A stretch of DNA of 64,000 nt. Origin: Cryoendolithus antarcticus (taxonomy: Eukaryota; Ascomycota; Dothideomycetes; Cladosporiales; Cladosporiaceae). The DNA lies in contig NAJO01000037.1 in the NCBI GenBank assembly GCA_002077065.1, positions 186,001 through 250,000 of the forward strand. Reading direction: 5' to 3'. Shown here piece after piece: positions 40,734 through 51,211 of the stretch. Every line of letters begins with the position of its first letter. Positions within the stretch are counted from its first letter, which is position 1. Under the pieces are notes generated by a model. That model did not search any database, was not told where the DNA came from, and worked only from the letters and a program-made list of their open reading frames with translations. The position numbers and the translations under genes are program-made.

Positions 40734-43439
40734 TCAACTGTCACCAAGCTTGAACTCGTACTCTCCACCCTGCTTCACATTCCATTCCTTCAGCAATGCC
40801 TTCGAAGCCCGAACACCCATCAGCGGAGTCGTGTGACACCCAAGCGGCAGGTCAAAGGCTCCCGTTAGCAGCGCCGTAGCGTTCGGTGCACTTGTGTCAG
40901 CAGCTCCAGCATTCGCGCAGGCAGAGCGCCAGCCCTCCGGAAACATCGAGATTAACGTGTGAATGTCGAGGTGCTTCTCGGCTTCCATCGCGGCCTTGCG
41001 TTGCATCCCGATGATGTCCAATAACGAGCTGTGGCTCGGCGCGCGATCGGGCATTTGGGTCGCTAGCGCGAGAATATGCGACGTAGTGACGACAGTCAGA
41101 TGCGCCGCAATGCCAGCCAGGAGTGGGAAGGGAGCACAGTGCTTCTGCACAAATCCATAATACGGTACAAGTGAGCGCCAGGGTTGGAGTGCCGGGCGAC
41201 TTGGCGGGTGGGCGGACTGGGCAGATTGATCGGAGCAGTGGAATGAGAGGATGAATGCCATGAAAGATTCGAGAGCTTGGAGGGCCGCCGTGTGGGCTGG
41301 AGCCGGCTGAGAGGCGTGCGAGGCCTGGGCAGCGCGTTTCAAGGATGTGCCGAGCGAGGTAAAGTGAGCCGTTTGCGCGTCCCAGGTGGCTTGAGTGCCA
41401 GTCTTGTCAGCCACTGTGGATGTAGGGCCATTCGAGGTGAGATGTGACCGTGGCTGGGCAGTGGTAGGTGGCGTGTCTGGTGCCGGCGCCGTGGGCGTAC
41501 CATACAAGGACTCACGTGAGGGTTCACGGGCCATAGCGACAGCAGCAAGGCGATTGTTCGTTGCAGCCGGGGTCGCGAGCTGCGACTTCGATGCGCTAGA
41601 TGTTGTTGGTGTGCGTAAGTCAGGCTGCGCAGGCGTCGTGCTGCGGTCTTTGAGCTGAAGAGGCTCGGGCACCCGCTTTTTGACCGGCGATGAAGTTACT
41701 GTTGTTCCATTCGCTGCCTTGGACAAGGGACCTTCATCAGCCTTATGCATCTTCGCGGCTGGCTCAACAGGCTCAGCGTCGTCCTCCCGCGGCCGCTTCT
41801 CAGCAGCACCGGTCTTCTTCGCACCAGGCACGATCTTTTGCGCCACGCCTTTGCCACTACGCCTCGCAGCATCGCGTGCAGCAGCTGAGTGGGCAGTCGC
41901 GTGTGACTCAACACTGTCATTCGAGTCTGCAGGTCTGACCGAGGGTGCACGTGACGTACGATTTACCGCAGTACCACTGGGCAATGCAAGCAAACGCTGC
42001 ATGTCCGATCTCCTCGACTTCTTTATCTTCAGCTTCACGAGTAAGCTCTGATCAGCTTCGTCGTCATCATCCTCAATCGGACTCCTCTGGCGCTCAGGTT
42101 GGGACGTCTGAGTGGATGGCTGTGCAGCCACCTCGACAGTCGCAGGCGAATGTGAGTTGGCGCGGAAACCGTTGCGAGGCGCTGGTGATCTGTGCTTGCT
42201 GCCATTGACTGCTGCGTTAGGCGTAAGCATGCTATCCTTCTTGCTTGCAGAGCTTGGTGCAGAGCGATCCTTGACAGCGGCGTCGTCACGAGCCTTGTCC
42301 TTCTGCTCAAGCGCAGTGAGGATGTTCCCAGGCAAGGTGGGCGACAGGCGATTGAAAGTCTTGGGCGAAGTCGGCTCGGTGGGCAGTGGCGAAAGTTTGC
42401 GCGGGAGCTGTAAGACATCGCGCGATGGCGAAAGTGAGGAGGACTTGCGTCGCTGTTGATGAAGAGGCGAGAGCTTTCGTGGGAGCTCTTGTTCGTCGCG
42501 CGATGGGGATGACGGCGGTGACTTGCGCTGTCTGTCCTTGATCGGCGACAGCTTGGGCGGCAGAGCGACATCCCTGGCCGTAGTGGGCTGCGCAGGTCCA
42601 TTGACTTTGCTCGGTGATTTCGTGCGGACTTGCGTAGTAGGCACAGCTGTTGACAGCGGCCGCGAGATCGTACTCTTGCTGGTCGCGGTCGCTGTCGTGG
42701 AAGTGTCAGGCAGACGTGGAGGACTGAGGCGCGCTTTCTTGGCAGGCGGCTCCAGAACGTCAGCCTTGGCATTCTTCATGAGATAGTCGTGCGTTTCCTC
42801 GGATCTATTTCTCTTCGCCTCTGCTGGTCGATGCTGCGATGCCTTGCTCGTCTTGACATCGGACTTCTCCGCGTCGCTCTCCATCTCTTCCACAGCCTTC
42901 AGCATCTCTCTCGTCTCCTCCCTCGCCTTCTCAGCTGGACCTTTGATTGCAGTCTGCTTATCCGCCATCTTCTCGCCTGACTTGGCCAAACCATTCCCGT
43001 TGGACTTCTCAGCGGCAGATCCACCAGCAGCCTTCTTCCTGTAGTCGTTGAAGCTCATACCTTTCTTCGGCCCCAGATTGGGAGTTCCCTTCGCACTTCC
43101 ACTCTTCGGCTCAGCCTCTTTCTGCACCATACTCATAGCATGCTGCTGAATGATACCCTCGGCTGGAAGGTGAATGTATGACATGTACTGCATTCCTTCC
43201 GGATCATCGCGCTGGAAGCCGGTTTCGCGGCGATACTGAGTGGCACTCAAATGGGAGTGATGGCGGTAGGCGTTTGCATCCAGTTGCGGAATTGTCTGAG
43301 TATACGGCTCGGGGTTGTTCACACGCTTGATGATGCCGCTGGCTTTCTCGCAGCCTTGTAGATCTTTGAGATCCTGTGCGCTGAGGCGGGAGTGAGAGGC
43401 GGGGATGGCTTTGGAGAGAGTGCGGGTTGGATCGGACAT
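40734..43439 (-). CDS. Disordered nuclear protein with AFF/Ebp1-like C-terminal domain (tentative)
   Basis: This is a single exon of 901 residues with the start at 43439 (MSDPTRTLSKAIPASHSRL). An in-frame ATG at 43613 is less likely. A conserved-looking N-terminal part includes YRRETGFQRDDPEGMQYM and a GPKKGMSFNDYRKKAAGG motif. A long Lys/Ser/Pro-rich disordered middle follows, with tandem KLSP-type repeats (DELPRKLSPLHQQRRKSSSL and similar) that could be phosphorylated. The C-terminal 200 residues are helical: TSLGTSLKRAAQ, LQALESFMAFILSFHCSDQ, PWRSLVPYYGFVQKHC, LTVVTTSHILALA. That helix order recalls the C-terminal homology domain of AFF proteins and fission-yeast Ebp1, partners of the ELL elongation factor. 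The match is by eye and uncertain. Confidence 0.68.
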   Translation of the reverse strand: MSDPTRTLSKAIPASHSRLSAQDLKDLQGCEKASGIIKRVNNPEPYTQTIPQLDANAYRHHSHLSATQYRRETGFQRDDPEGMQYMSYIHLPAEGIIQQHAMSMVQKEAEPKSGSAKGTPNLGPKKGMSFNDYRKKAAGGSAAEKSNGNGLAKSGEKMADKQTAIKGPAEKAREETREMLKAVEEMESDAEKSDVKTSKASQHRPAEAKRNRSEETHDYLMKNAKADVLEPPAKKARLSPPRLPDTSTTATATSKSTISRPLSTAVPTTQVRTKSPSKVNGPAQPTTARDVALPPKLSPIKDRQRKSPPSSPSRDEQELPRKLSPLHQQRRKSSSLSPSRDVLQLPRKLSPLPTEPTSPKTFNRLSPTLPGNILTALEQKDKARDDAAVKDRSAPSSASKKDSMLTPNAAVNGSKHRSPAPRNGFRANSHSPATVEVAAQPSTQTSQPERQRSPIEDDDDEADQSLLVKLKIKKSRRSDMQRLLALPSGTAVNRTSRAPSVRPADSNDSVESHATAHSAAARDAARRSGKGVAQKIVPGAKKTGAAEKRPREDDAEPVEPAAKMHKADEGPLSKAANGTTVTSSPVKKRVPEPLQLKDRSTTPAQPDLRTPTTSSASKSQLATPAATNNRLAAVAMAREPSRESLYGTPTAPAPDTPPTTAQPRSHLTSNGPTSTVADKTGTQATWDAQTAHFTSLGTSLKRAAQASHASQPAPAHTAALQALESFMAFILSFHCSDQSAQSAHPPSRPALQPWRSLVPYYGFVQKHCAPFPLLAGIAAHLTVVTTSHILALATQMPDRAPSHSSLLDIIGMQRKAAMEAEKHLDIHTLISMFPEGWRSACANAGAADTSAPNATALLTGAFDLPLGCHTTPLMGVRASKALLKEWNVKQGGEYEFKLGDS

Positions 43440-44981
43440 TTCGACGGAGCTTGAAGATACGATCGATAGGTGATGGTGTGATTCTGGAGTGCTTGTGCGA
43501 AGAGTTGGAGAAGCGTCGCGCGGCGATATCGGCTCAGTCGTTGTCTGGCTGTATAGGGTTGGATGTGAAGTCGTGGGTCTTGGTATGCTGAGTGTCTTTG
43601 CTCGCGCGGGCAATTGGGACAGCGAGAGGATCTCCGTCGCCTTAGTGGTGAGTGAGACTCTTCGTGTAGCGAACTGCCGTATTGGCTGATTGACGTGAAG
43701 TGAAGTAAGGTTATGTGTGGATATCGCACAGCGATGGTCCTGGTCTTCGTTGCCGTGGTGGTCGAGGGTGATTGAGATCTGAGGTCTTTCGCAGTGGTAA
43801 TCTTATGGTATGTCGTGGTATCACTGTTCTCAGAACTGTGAACTGCTTCCGGGCTGATCGCGAACCCTCAGTGATGTCGCGCCGCTCGACTTCCTGTTGT
43901 CACGATACTATTGTCAGCGCATGTGCTTTCACACGCGTTGCGCATGGATATACCACCCACAAGCAAGCCTATTGATCTCTGCGCCAAGATGACCGTCGCC
44001 TATATAACAATACCAATCTCATACACCCCACCTCTCCCCAGAGCGCGAGGTCGGCTTCGTCGGTCTGGCTGCATCGGACTCGTCCTGCGGCTGTGTCCAG
44101 AGATTCTTCTCCCTCTCCTAAGTCCTTCACCAGCTCATGTGACAACAAACAGATAATAGCAACGAGCAAATCACATCAGGAAATACACTGAAGTCCAGCG
44201 AACCGCAGTTGGGGTTGCCTGCAAGGGCGGCAAGTGACGTGAGCGCCGGCCCGCGTCAAAGCCAGCCCAGCGCGTCGGGGAAAGTGTACTTGGTAGGGCT
44301 GAACTGCCAGATACCTCGGAAGTAGAAGACAACACATACGGTGAAGTCAGCAGGTCTCATGGAAGCTCAGCTGCTTTCACTGACGACACAGCGCCGTCGA
44401 GGTTATCACCTTGTGTTCGTGGTGTGAGTCCGCAACGACCATGTGCTTGCGCCTCGGAACAAAGGCAAGTGGCGTAACGGCATCCCGAATGAGCGTTCCA
44501 GATCGCAGATCCCGCAATCTACACATTGATGCAGTTGAGCCGAGAATAGCACAACAAGCGAAACAGTGCGTCCACCCAGTGGCTGCCCGCATGGCATTTG
44601 AAGGTCAACGAGAGAATCGCTGTCATGTCTGCGCGCCCGCTTCGAGGGATGAAGTCGGCATTGAAACTTTAGTGTCAACATTGGGCATGCGTACATACCA
44701 CTGCCGAGTCAAGAATACCATGCACAGCGTAGCATGGTCGTGAAAGAAGCGAAGAAGTTCTCATCATCGCATGACCTGCCTACCAGTGGAGCGATAAGAT
44801 CTCAAACTTTACACGTCCGTCCAAGCCAACCTGCACTGCCGTTGCCATTGTCGTCGCCGCTCCGCACCAGCGGGCGCGTACCCTTTCGAAAAGATGTTCA
44901 CCTTATTCGCAACGCCCTGCTATACCCATGCCTTCGATGTGCCAGCTATCGAGCTAGCCAAGGGCGATGTGGACGCTTGCC
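43440..44981. other. Long intergenic region
   Basis: This 1.5-kb region contains the leader of the 901-residue protein (a TTATATAG-like minus-strand box lies near 43998) and no supported gene. Short frames around 44377-44743 lack any motif. Confidence 0.5.
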
Positions 44982-46097
44982 CTACAAGCCGTATGACGGA
45001 CCGATGCTTGCTTGCTTGAGCGACACGCCGACGTTGTCCGCATACTCGTTGGCGTAATTGCCTGGAAGACGTTAGTGTATGATTCACAGTGGGATACGAT
45101 TTGGGGTGTGTTTAATTACCTGGGCTTTTGTAGTTGCAAACTGTGAAGTATGGCGAAATGTGCTGCGCGGTCAGATCGTTGCCATCGCCATCGACCCACT
45201 TCTTGCCGGTGCAATCCTGGGTGGCACAGCCGACAGAGGTCGTGCCCTTCCAGACGATCTGCGAGAAATGGCCCCAGAGATGGAAGTTGGTCATGTCGGG
45301 CTGAGACTGGCCGTACAGGTTGTTGAAATAGCCGACTTCCCCGTTGTAGAAGAGATCGGTGATAACAGAGGTGACGTCGTCACCCTTCACGCCAGCAGCA
45401 ATGTTCTGGCCGTATCCGCCGTTGTCCATATCCCTGCGACAGAATTAGCTCAATCGAATGGAGTAGGGTGTCAAGTAGTTACGTACACATTGTGGGCGTA
45501 GACACAGCTCTGGGCAATCTTGCTCGCAGTATCGGCGAGACTCTGACTCCACTCAAGAGCCGGAGCGGAGTGGTTGGCACGGTGAAGGTTGTGGTGCAGG
45601 ACAACCTTGCCAGCGTAGTCGGTAGGCGTCGCGCTGTAAGCTGAAGCCGCAGCGGGCGAGGAGTACGCTGAAGTGGTGGGGGCCACGTAGACGCTGGTGC
45701 TCGATGGTGGGGGCGCAACGTAGGTGGAAGTCGGCGCGGGGGCAACATAAGTGCTCGATGGTGGTGGAGGGGGTACGTAAGTCGAGCTGGGAGCCTCAGA
45801 CGAGACGGGCGCTGGCTCGGAGCTCGGAGCGACATAGATTGAGGTCGACGTGCTCGTGGGCTGAATCCATGAGGAGGGCCACTTGCTGCGGTGTCCCCAG
45901 TGCGCTTGAGTCGTCGCAGACGTGGTTGCTGGGGCCGCAGTGGAAGCGGGAGCAGAAGTTGCTGGTTCTTCTCCAGCGGTGACTGTCACGTACTGGGTCT
46001 GGTACACGACCTCGACGTCAGTGACGATGTCACGCTTGTTATACGGTACAGCTACAACGCCAGCGGCGAGCGCAGCGGCAGCCAGTGCGTAGCGCAT
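44982..46097 (-). CDS. Secreted CAP/PR-1-like protein
   Basis: Exons on the minus strand are 45487-46097, 45120-45433 and 44982-45061, giving 334 residues. Introns of 53 and 58 nt restore YAHN-VDMDNGG and KSPG-NYANEY. MRYALAAAALAAGVVAVPYN is a signal peptide followed by a likely Kex2 site (KR). A Pro/Ser/Thr-rich linker of about 110 residues repeats the unit SSTYVAPxP. The CAP domain (about residues 180-325) has LHHNLHRANHSAPALEWSQS, the GHFSQIVWKGTTSVGCA (CAP1) motif and YFTVCNYKSPGNY (CAP2). The conserved cavity His residues and cysteines are present. Fungal PRY/PR-1 proteins are secreted and bind sterols or fatty acids. The linker may span the cell wall. Confidence 0.92.
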
Positions 46098-47864
46098 AGT
46101 GATGGAGTCGAAGTGAGATTGATTGAACGTAAGTGATGGCTTTGTCGTTCTTGCAGGTGAGATTGTCGGGTCCACGTGGTATTATCGAGACTATCAGGAA
46201 CTGAGGTTAGCGGCTGACCAGCAGGACCGTCTTTGTTCAGAAGCACAAGTCGCAGGCAATGACAAAGGGCGTAGGCTCAATGGCTTTATGTAGGTAGCTG
46301 TCGCATTGACAGAGTTGGACAATGGAGAAGTCCACATGTCAGGCGGACGTCCGAGGTCCAGTTTGTGCACTGCAACATGCCGAGGGCAGGTGTGGTTGCG
46401 TCGGGGGCGACTTACGCTGTTGTTGATGGTGCGTCCTTCCGGAGGGTAGGCAGTGTTGTGCGACTGAGGCGCTTGTGAATATTGCAATGAGTGTGGGGCA
46501 GACGAGCTGCTGGAAGGAACGACTGTTGTCAGGTGGACGAGTATAAGCAAGGCGTGTGCTGAAGACGTTGGAGGAGGAGGAGCCCGGGTTTTGATGAAAT
46601 CGGCCAAGGTTGCAGTTGGCGTGGGCTAGCGCAGATCACCCCTGCCGCTCATGAAACAACGCCATCCGTCCTTCAGTGTGGGGTACCGAAAGTGGTTCCA
46701 AGCCTGCCGGGGCTAGAGCACATGGTTAGCTTGTGATGCGATTATATATGACAAACCTGATGATGTAGCAGTATTTGTGGCCGTTATACTGTTAGGCAAC
46801 GACGAGGTCATGAGGAACGTTGGACTTGAGACACATCTGGACTTTGTACCCGCCGCGATCTTGAGACAAGGCTTTGCAGCCCTTGCGTGGACGACACACC
46901 AGCATTGTGCAGAGCCCAGCACACAGGTATGCGGTGCCTTGGCAACTCGTGGAATGCTCGAGCCGCCGCTTGTTTGCACGTCACGAAGGTTAAGGTGAAT
47001 CGAGCGTTACTTAATGCCGCCATGGCCGCTGTCCTTTGCAATCACATCTGCGACTCCAGATCTCCATCGCGCGAAGGACGTGATACCATGTGCACTCCAC
47101 AGCGAATCCCGAGGAGCAGTCATGTACCGAGTTCAATAATCTAAAATGATCGGCACTCGGTCCAGGAACCCGTTACATGCAATTGGCCGACAGCTAGCCC
47201 TGCGCACCCAATGAAAACGTCACGGTAAGGAACACGCAAACGGCTTCCCGCAACACGAAACACGAGAATATTGCGCGTATTGAAGCATCTACACGTTGAG
47301 CGAGAGCGTGTCCACTGCGAAGATTTTGCTTTCCGCCTGCAGCAACTTCCTGCAGTGAAGATTGAAAATGCGCTACGCTACACGACACACAACCAGCTCA
47401 TCGTCTATCGGGGTAGAGCAGACACGTCTCACAACGCGCGCCCACAGCTTCCCGCACGAAACCAGCGCTTCCTCACGTCTTCATATTATTCCGTGAGCAC
47501 AGGCTCACGCGCCTTGTCGAGCACGCCACGGCAAGACCCTTCATCTGCACACCCGGTCAGATCTGAAGCACGCTCCGCTGTCAGGGATGCCAGGACAAAG
47601 AAAGGACAACGCCGATGACGCGGCGTCACTTGTCACTCAGCTCTCATTGCACTTGCGAGGTCACCTGAGCCGGCTCATATCATGCAATGGATGTGTTGCG
47701 ATCGCCAGTCTCACCCACACATTATCCTGTCACGTTCATAATTAGAGAGCAACAGCCGAGTCGTGCCTGCGGATCTTCTCACGAGAATTGATTTCAATAC
47801 GCAGTACATATGTACATTATCTACACTTGTCAACTTCGTTATCTCACACAAGTACCGGATCAAG
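46098..47864. other. Long intergenic region
   Basis: At 1.77 kb this is one of the longest gene-free stretches. It contains short frames on both strands without motifs. No repeat or RNA gene is evident. Confidence 0.5.
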
Positions 47865-50286
47865 CTACATTAGATATTGCCACGCAACCAGGCATAGTAC
47901 ACCCATCGTCACCTCAATGTACCGTCTCCGTGACAATTGTTTAAGGCTGTCAGCATCACCCTCGTAGGTGCTGGTCGTTGCCACTGCACCAACACTAGGT
48001 CCGCTCCCTTCGCTAGTGCGCACCATCGATGTCTGCCCGTTGACTACAACCTCTGTTGCGGACGAAGCTGTTGCAAGTGAGTAAGTCGTCCCGTTGACCG
48101 TCACAGCTGGAGAGCCGGGTAAGAGAGTTTGCAAGCCGATCGTGAAGGGCGACATTGTACTCGGCGCTGGCGCAACGGTGACAACGGGAAGTGACTCAGA
48201 CCTTGACGGAACTTCGTGCGATTGTAATGCCGATGCTACGATCGGCGTTGTGGTCGTCGCTCTTGACATAGTGGAGACAGTCGTGTCCGGCCAATCTGTC
48301 GGGCTAGACGCGCCTGTTATGTCTAGGTCCACAGCATGGCTGAATGGGATGGCGGACGGCTTGGAACCGAATGTAGGGCTGGAGGGCGTTGTGGGCGCAT
48401 CAGGAGAGCTTTGTGGAGAATACTGCGGCAGCGTGGTGAACGATGCTGCATTGGGAGCCCCGGTCGAAGGTAGTATGCTTGAAGCTTGACCCGCCTCTTC
48501 TGATTGCAAAGCCTGGGTCAAGACTTGCAGCGCATTCGTCGGCGAAGCAGACCTTGTGCTCTCCGTATAACTACTTCCGCCTGCTAGGACGGATATGATA
48601 AGGGCTCCCATGCCAGCTGGCGAGCCGGGGCTTGGCTTTGTGTTAGTCGGGCCTGAGCCCTGCGCCGGCTGGACCTCACCTGCCGTCTTTGAGATTTCTG
48701 CGGTAGACGTCGCTAAGTTCGTAGTATCTGGCATATATGTCTGGGGATTGTCCGAGAGATTGTTTGGGCTTTGAACTCCGAAAACCGGCATAGTCTGAAC
48801 GCTTGTGACTTGTGTCGAGGCTACTGTACCAGCCTGCGTAAAGCCCGGGGCCAGCGGAGACGGTATTGATACTTCAGCTGTAGAGGCCACTGTCACAATG
48901 CTGGTCGGCCTGCTCATCGGCGGCAAATACGTGAACGTTGGCGCCGCGGCATCGGCTGGTCTAGCGCTTCCTACTGCCGGGACAGTGTTGGCAACACTAC
49001 TGACCTCCACACCCGTGAGAGACTCCAGCGCCAGAGATTCTGTTGGCGAGATGATAATGGGCGACGTCTCCTTCGGCGGACTAGCAATCGTGCTGGCGCT
49101 TCCCTCACCGGCAACGGGTTCAACAAGCGCAGTCGTCTTTGACACCTGGCTTGGAAGAGTTGGTGCTGGGACCGCTGTAGAAACCGTCGGCGTCGTTTCC
49201 GAAGCCGAAGTCGGCACCGCTCCGTACGAGGTGGAGGTCTGCAGCAGGAAGCTTCCAAGCGCCACGGCAGTCTCTGGTGCGAGTGGCCAGGCTGCCACAC
49301 AACTATCGGCCACAGATTGAAATACCTGTCCAGCGAAGTACGCATCAACTTCGTCAGCGCCGAGGAATGGTGTAGGGACATCAGAGGCTAGCGCCCACCA
49401 CACGCCATTTGGATCAGCAGGATCTGCAACGCCTGGCACAGGAGGAGGCGTATTAGTGGGAAGCGGGATTGAGGAGCGGGCGCCATCATTGACCAGGCAG
49501 GATGTCGTGCCGTTTCGAGTGATGGGAACCTTGCCTATCCAGTTCAAATACGACTGGATGTGGGTTGTGTGAGTCGGATACACACTGCACGCCTTGCTGT
49601 CAGTACACTTAACAGAGCGCTTGCACGATGGAGGACGTACATAGTGCGCTCGTTGCCATCTAAGTCGGTGAAGGATGTTGTTCTAGGCGCGGTAAGAGAG
49701 GGGCTGTAGTAAGTACCATTGGTGATCCATTGGCTTGGCTGGTAGGCACCGCCACTGACGATGATCGAGGTTGTATGAACTACTGTGGTTGTTGAAGTCC
49801 GATTACTCTGTGGGTCAATGACGATGATAGCCGTTCCTGTAGATATATCTCAGCTGCTTGTTCCATCCTCCTTGAGTTTCGGAGCCGTCCTCTGGTCAGC
49901 GTACTTACCAACAGTCACCGGCGTTGGCTTCAACTTGGACCAGCTCCAGGTCTGGACCGCGAGTGGCCGCTGAAAACAACACAGCTCGCATCCTGATCCA
50001 AGTCTCTGTATATAATCTGGATCTGATCCGTTCCCGTGCTCAAAGTCATATGTCCTACAGGAGAAGTGATCCCACCCTCCATTCGGCATTGTGCAGGCCG
50101 GGCCCTTGTATGTGATGGTCGCAGTCGGAGTGGCCACGGTACCATTACCATATCCTGCACAGGGTTAGTGTCTGCCGCGTGGTAGCGCAATTCGCTGCAC
50201 GCACGTGTTACTGTAAATTCCGCCAATGTATATGCGAAGTGTGTAATAAGCGCAACGCAAGTAGCGACAGTGATACCGCGACCCAT
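47865..50286 (-). CDS. GPI-type cell-surface protein with one GQTL module
   Basis: Proposed minus-strand exons are 50205-50286, 49909-50154, 49641-49836 and 47865-49584, giving 747 residues. The introns are 50, 72 and 56 nt. The start MGRGITVATCVALITHFAYT is a signal peptide. The N-terminal half has a Cys-containing globular part (GPACTMPNGGWDHFSC, GSGCELCCFQRPL), a Thr/Ser stretch, and a conserved-looking segment WITNGTYYSPSLTAPRTTSF. A long Ser/Thr/Pro/Ala linker follows. Near the C-terminus one copy of a module (TLLPGSPAVTVNGTTYSLA, then EVVVNGQTSMV) matches the five-copy repeat of the gene at 53196-57758. The extreme C-terminus is hydrophobic (YIEVTMGVLCLVAWQYLM), fitting GPI-anchor addition. 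It is probably a wall or surface protein; ligand unknown. Confidence 0.75.
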
Positions 50287-51211
50287 GAGCGCGGTGGAAC
50301 AAGTACGTCTCAGGAAAATGGAGTACCCTCAATCACAAGAACCCCTACTCAGAATCAGAAAGCAACACTTACCGCTGTCGCACAGGCGGCAGCCTGCTAC
50401 TACATAGCTGTGAGAGAGCGACCTGGTGGCCTAGACCACGTTGTGGCAGCGAATTGGGCCAGCGCCTACAGTGGCGTCTGGTTGGGTGTGCACAAAGTAG
50501 GCGCAGGCTCAATATGAATGAGAGTGCCGGGCGCTTAGGTGAGTATTCCGTCTCATCAATACTTGAAGCAGCCGTGCAGCGCAGACGAGTAGTGCAGTAC
50601 GTGTGACTTATTACAAATGCATTTCCACGATGAGCATCGAGTCGTCCATGCCCAGGATCACTGGCTTTGATGGAGACAGCGGCGAACATTGTGGTGGAAG
50701 TATGTCTCACGAGAGGAGGCTGTTGAAGAATCGCCAGCGCTTCGCGCGTCTAAACACGAGCCAAACTTGGCGTGAAACTTTGCCAAGACATACCGCCGAC
50801 CACATTGCCGCTTCCTGAACCAGACTGCCGGCGTCCTTCATGAAATGTACAGCCATATCATGCAGATAACGAGAATCTAATGTCGTTTCATCCAATCATC
50901 AGAGCGTCTCTGATGCGATTGCCTGCAGTCACGCAGAAGCGCAACATGGTTCTACTCAGCCAGACCTGCCGGAAGACCTTCCTGGTGCAGGGTGCCGGTC
51001 TATGGCCTATCAATGCCATACACATGTAACATGTAGGCGCCCGGTACCTTTAGGTAGGTCAGCGATCGCAGACCCGTCGAGTCTCATGCAGGGCCGCGGT
51101 ACCGCTCTAGCATCCTTCGCAATGTCTTGACACTGTCGTATCTCCATCAGCACGCGTTCAGCTCGTGGCTTTCGTCGCACGCAGCTCCCAAAAGCCAAGT
51201 CCGATATCAGT
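50287..51211. other. Divergent intergenic region
   Basis: This 925-bp region separates the minus-strand surface gene from the plus-strand protease-like gene and probably carries both promoters. No gene is seen. Confidence 0.55.

Noticed and set aside
47271..47618. Plus-strand 115-codon frame in the long gap between the CAP and surface genes
   Set aside because: Composition and lack of motifs or splice sites suggest chance.
48094..49320. Plus-strand open frames of 131 and 171 codons opposite the first surface protein
   Set aside because: They are antisense shadows of a Ser/Thr-rich coding exon, with no signal, domain or splice support.
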